Shown here: positions 60,101 through 64,000 of the stretch, in pieces
How the letters are laid out: every line of letters starts with the position of its first letter
Numbering within the stretch: position 1 is the stretch's first letter
The notes under the pieces: model-generated
Seen by the model: only the letters and a program-made list of their open reading frames with translations
Databases searched by the model: none
What the model was told of the DNA's origin: nothing
DNA from: Heterodera schachtii
Lineage: Eukaryota; Nematoda; Chromadorea; Rhabditida; Heteroderidae
NCBI GenBank assembly: GCA_023374025.1
Contig: SIJG01000042.1
Span: 868,001-932,000 of the forward strand
Direction: 5' to 3'
DNA length: 64,000 nt
Program-made: the position numbers and the translations under genes

Positions 60101-61347
60101 CGGTGCAAAGGCAAGGCATAGCCAAAGTAAAGCAATATTAAGCCAAATTCAATTAGCATTCAACCAAAGTTTGTTTTAGTCGAAGAGAATAAACGATGGC
60201 CAAGCGAAGAAGGGTTTTGTCTCCGGGGACCAATTAGCAAATAGCAGAGAAAGACGACAAAGTCCCCGGGGCAAATTGGGCGGGGGGGGGAGCCATGGCG
60301 GCAGGTCCTTTGACGTCTTTGGTCAGTTACACACACAAAACATATTAATAATTCCCATGTGGAGACGGTTAGAATTTAGAGATGTTTTGGCTGTCCAACT
60401 GAAAAATTAATGTGCCGGAATGAGACGACATAAAGGGAAAGGGAAGGAATGGCCTAGGCAAGCAAAGGAAGGAGAAGGCAATGTTGCGGAAGATTGGCAA
60501 ACTCCGCTAACGGCACAATTCTTTCAGCAAAAATGCCTTTCCGACACACTTTCGTTCAATGCCCATCGATTTCTCGGCACTGCGCAACTCGGAGCTTTTG
60601 TTGAGTGATCCTTTGCCCGGGGGGGACGATGCGCCGACTCCGATCGGCTCTCAGAGGGAGTCCGGTCGCGGGGCCATTCTAATGGATGCGCATTTGGCAC
60701 GAAGCCAAAACAGCCATCAGTCGCAACAAACAGAGGGGGCTGATCACCACGGGTCTCACCAAGGGGCATTCCGCCGCGTGCTGCGCCGAACTCGACGGAA
60801 TTCCAACGGGGGAAGTTCGGGGCCTTCGATCGCTGCCCGAACGATTTCACCACAACTGAGTGTTGGCCTTGGCGAAAAGCGTCGCTGGGGGAATACACCC
60901 AACGCCGAGCAACAGCAACAATTGTCACGAATGGAACTGTCGGCACTTCCGATCGCGGCACGCACTCGCGGCAGTCTGATGGGAGGCGCAGCTCAAACAG
61001 GTGAAAAGGGAAGGGAAAAGGAGAGAAAGACGCGAAGATGAGCACAATTGGTCAACTGATAAAAGCTTATTCATTCAGCGACTTTTCACAGCATTTGCTG
61101 CGCAATTTTCTGAATAATTAAATCTTTAGGATTTTTGGTCATAACTTAAATTTAGTTTTTTGGGTTTTGGAACTAGGCACCGCCGAAATAAACTTTTAGA
61201 ACCTTTAATGAAATTGTTGAGGAAAGTCAAAATTTAAGTCTTTCCTCTATCTCCCTCTCTCGCCCCCCTTTCTCTCTCTCTCTCTCTCTCTCTCGCTCGC
61301 TCTCTCTCTCTCTCTCTCGCTCTCCTCTCTCTCTCCTCTCTCTCTCT

Positions 61348-61380
<33 letters not shown>

Positions 61381-61381
61381 G

Positions 61382-61474
<93 letters not shown>

Positions 61475-62543
61475 TTCGTTTTCGTCTCGCTCTTTCCATC
61501 TCATCTTACTTATTTATGCAGAACACCCCCTCCCCCTCTCCCCCCCCCCCTCCCCCCCGCTTCTCCCCCTAATTGTCCGTCCGTCCGTTCGCTTAATAAT
61601 GGGCGCAATGGGGGCAGCTGTGGTTGTGGGATGGACCTGCTGAGAGACCTTTGGTCTTTTGGAAACAAATTTAATTGCAGCCTTTCTTTTGTGCTGTGCC
61701 AACAAAGGAAAGGGACAAAAAAGAGAAAGGGGGGGGGGGAATCAGAAAATTGGATGAAAGTTCATCATCAGAATAAGGAACTAAGATCGACTTTCATTTG
61801 TCAGGGATTTGATCTTTTCCGTCTTTTGCCATGAACCATTTGTCCATTCTCCAGGGGATGCCAATGCCATCGCTGTCGCAGCCCCGGGCAATGAATTGCC
61901 GCGTCCCGTTCTTACCGCCGCTCGACGAACTCGCGTGCGAGTGCTGTACTCATCCCAGCAGAGACCGATGGTTGCAAGTCAGCAACAGCATCACACCGGA
62001 CGTCATGGACAAATGGCAACGGCACTCGGCCAATCACCGCCGGCGATGCTTTTCGTGGCAAACAAACGAGGACGGCACTCTTCAAAGAGCAGCAACTCGC
62101 CGCATCGTCCTTCTTTGAACTTTGACAAAATGCGAAAGGTACGAAAAGGGAAAGAGAGAGTAAAGGATGAGAAAGAATAGGGAAAGAGAGAGAGAGTAAA
62201 GGAAGAGAAAGAAGGGAAGAAGAGATAATATGGAAAAGAGAGAAGGGAAAGAGAGAGTAAAGGAAGAGAAAGAATTTGGAAAAGAGAGAAGGGAAAGAGA
62301 AAGGGAAGGAAGAGAAAGAATTTGGAAAAGAGAGAAGGGAAAGAGAAAGGGAAGGAAGAGAAAGAAGGGAAGAAGAGATAATGGAAAAGAGAGAAGGGAA
62401 AGAGAAAGGGAAGAAGTGAAGGGCATTGTTGGTTGTTCGAATTGCAAGAAATAATCATTTTGTAGAGAATGCTCAATGGAGGCGGCGGTGCTAATGGGCC
62501 GTCAAATGGGGGCGAAGGTGCCGCAAAGGCGGGAGAAGAATAA
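53837..62543 (+). CDS. Long Ser/Gln-rich nuclear-type protein, unassigned
   Basis: Well-supported exons: 53837-54106 (FLSAVLEEMLGKLVSKFKR, RRSARLNEKAAAERK), 54167-54338 (RYRRAQLSLMEDIRNNIA, then acidic SDDDELEMLDS), 55872-56062 (RTNGKMFDEENGECDDGF), 60528-61000 (MPIDFSALRNSELLLSD, RRVLRRTRRNSNGG), 61855-62138 (TAARRTRVRVLYSSQQ, SLNFDKMRK), 62466-62543 (MLNGGGGANGPSNGGEG, stop). The last three are in mutual phase. Middle exons near 55042-55243, 55405-55430 and 57275-57293 exist, but their frames cannot be fixed: the stretch after 55091 is open in two frames. Composition (Ser, Gln, Arg, acidic patches) suggests a nuclear or scaffold protein. No domain is recognised, and it may be more than one gene. 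The 5' end is not defined. Confidence 0.6.
56395..57126. repeat. GA-rich minisatellite in an intron
   Basis: About 25 copies of an imperfect 22-38 bp unit built on GACGGAAAGGAGGGAGAGAGA, with higher-order repetition: the block with GGAGGGCGGAGAAAGAG recurs. It lies in an intron of the long plus-strand gene; the very long open frames on both strands are artefacts. Confidence 0.9.
57900..58325. repeat. CT-rich minisatellite in an intron
   Basis: Three to four copies of a block with CTCTTTCCCACTCACCCCTT and CTCGCCTCCCTCGTC, separated by C runs. A related block occurs at 52940-53010. Confidence 0.85.
58755..59105. repeat. 31-bp minisatellite in an intron
   Basis: About twelve units of GGAGAGGAGAGGAGCATG plus GGATGGCATTTTT, most of 26-36 bp. 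They differ in the number of GAGAG blocks and in A/G at a few sites. A frame remains open through it because of the repeat, not because it is a gene. Confidence 0.9.
59190..59863. mobile_element. hAT-like MITE with 8-bp target duplication AGTTAAAT
   Basis: Termini CAGGGCTCGGATCGG and GAATCCGAGCCCTG are imperfect inverted repeats, flanked by the perfect 8-bp duplication AGTTAAAT (59182-59189, 59864-59871). Subterminal CCAAGGAC/CAAGGAC motifs recur at both ends. The interior again holds a TTTGCGGCGCG and GGCGCCGCCGG module. It lies in an intron of the long plus-strand gene. Confidence 0.9.
61235..61475. repeat. CT microsatellite
   Basis: A (CT)n tract with occasional CG, longest pure run about 80 bp (61397-61470). 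It lies in the intron between the exons ending at 61000 and starting at 61855. Confidence 0.95.
62139..62465. repeat. Intron filled by GA-rich minisatellite
   Basis: Units of GGAAAGAGAAAGGGAAGGAA and AAAGAGAGAGTAAAGGAAGA repeat from 62145 to 62415 inside the last intron of the long plus-strand gene. Confidence 0.85.
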
Positions 62544-64000
62544 GCCAGGGGCAATGGACACGTTGTATGGGAAGAGAAGCCGACGATTGCGGGGATGGCA
62601 CAAATTGTCCTTTGGGCAGAAGCCACGCCTCCCAATTCGGCGAGGGCCGCTCTTTCTGAAAGTGAGAAGCGAAGCCCTCCCCAACGTACACTTAAATTGC
62701 GACCTCATCTCATAAAACCAAATAGTTCTCATCTCAATGCCCTCCATCTAATTATGCCAATTAAGTTAATTATGCACCCATTTGCCCGTTGTTCTCCTCC
62801 TCTAAATGTTCCTCAAATATCTCTAACATAAACTACCTGAAGGATCCCTTGTTTATTAATCGTTTATCGGCTTTTCTGCCAATTGCTTTTCTCAATCAAA
62901 ACCAGAATTTGCTTAATGCGTTGCCTCTCTTTTTCTCACTCCTTCCCCTCGCTTCCGTTTTCTCTCGCCCTTTTCCTATTGGCCTTTTCAGTCCTTCTCT
63001 CTCTCTCGCCTCCTCTCTCTCCCCTTAACTCTCGCCCTCTCTCTCATTATCTCTCTCTGTTCTCTCTCTCCCTCTCTCTCTCTCTCATTATTTTTCCTCC
63101 GGTCATCCCAATTGGCGGTTATCGTGAACTGTGTCGATTTGCTCAATTTGACAATAATTTGTGCGACGTGTCGTATTATGTTTTTCTGCTTTTCTTGTGA
63201 CTTTGTCCAAGTGCGTTTTTGGCTTTCCCCCCCCCCCCCCTTTTGGCTCTTTTTGTCTTTTTCCCTCCCCAATTCATTTTTCGTCATTCCTCGAGCGCGC
63301 GTCACGATTTCCGCAATTGGATTGACATTTGCCCGTCCTGTGTTATTTGTCCGCCATTAGTCAAAATTGCGCTGCCCTTTAGCTGTTCTCCTAATAAGGC
63401 TAATTCCATCAAGTGAATGAATAAATACTCATTGTTTCTTCTGTTTCTTCTCGCCCATTCCCTCGGGTCCCTCCGTTTTCCTTCGCCCAATTTTCTTCCC
63501 CAAAATTTCTCTTTGACTTGGCTTTAATTTGATCTTCTCTCCTTTCGAGTTCATTCCTTTCACAAGCTTATAAAATGCACAACCATCACTCATTTGGCTT
63601 TATTTTACCATAGAATGGTCGACCGATTGATCAGTGAGTGAGTGATCAATTGACAACATTTGGTCCTCCGATAGTCTTAATTCCAACATTGCTTCATCCC
63701 CAGTGCTTATTCCTTCCTCCCAATCTCCTTTCCTCCAACCTCACTCCATTCGTGCACAATCGCTGTTCCCCCCCCCCCTTATCAGTTGTCCTATTCTTCC
63801 TCTTCCTCCGTCTCCCTTTTCCTCCTCACTTCCATCCCAGTCGTTTCGTTTGTTTTTTGCCCTTTCCTACACATTCTTAACACAGCCAATTTAATTCAAT
63901 TTAATTTTAGTTTTCTTCCTCCCTTTTCTCATTCTTCTGATAAAGTTTCTCTTACTTTAATGTGTGTTTCTTTAAAAATGATAACGAAAAAGGCAAAGTG
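62544..64000. other. 3' flank and intergenic sequence
   Basis: The 3' region of the preceding gene, then CT-rich DNA (63000-63090) and C runs (63229, 63769). No gene is supported before the window ends. Confidence 0.5.

Overview
The window is nuclear DNA of an animal and almost certainly of a nematode. Genes are split by very short introns (about 38-60 bp) with TTTCAG-type acceptors, which lets exon chains be followed by eye and checked by phase. Several products are close to animal proteins: Bicaudal-C, Wntless, plasmanylethanolamine desaturase, Mediator 7, SRP68, LYSMD, XPG and QSOX. A spliced-leader-like acceptor lies just upstream of the QSOX start. One GC-AG intron, intermediate base composition and many G/C homopolymer runs would fit a tylenchid plant parasite of the cyst-nematode type, but that placement is inference.

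Layout. 1-13.6 kb holds four minus-strand genes: a Bicaudal-C-like KH protein without SAM domain (610-4193), a secreted cysteine-rich EB-module-like protein (4727-6043), Wntless/MIG-14 (6314-8660) and PEDS1/TMEM189 (11142-13571). From 15 to 31 kb follow MED7 (+), an incomplete SRP68 locus (-), a LysM protein (-) divergent from XPG/ERCC5 (+), and QSOX (+). From 32 to 35.5 kb lie a Gln-rich protein and a three-finger C2H2 protein, both minus. From 35.6 to 53.8 kb genes are sparse: simple sequence, minisatellites and fold-back elements dominate. From 53.8 to 62.5 kb lies a long plus-strand Ser/Gln-rich gene I cannot name, whose introns are full of minisatellites and carry a hAT-like MITE.

No operon is proven. 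Same-strand neighbours with short gaps (Wntless to the cysteine-rich gene; C2H2 to the Gln-rich gene) could be co-transcribed. No pathway links all genes; Wntless, QSOX, SRP68, PEDS1 and the EB-like protein all belong to the secretory or membrane system, while XPG, MED7 and the C2H2 protein are nuclear.

The most distinctive content is the mobile DNA: at least nine non-autonomous inverted-repeat elements. Four have perfect 8-bp target-site duplications. Families with unrelated termini share mirrored internal boxes, and one pair shares a whole core between different ends. No transposase gene was seen.
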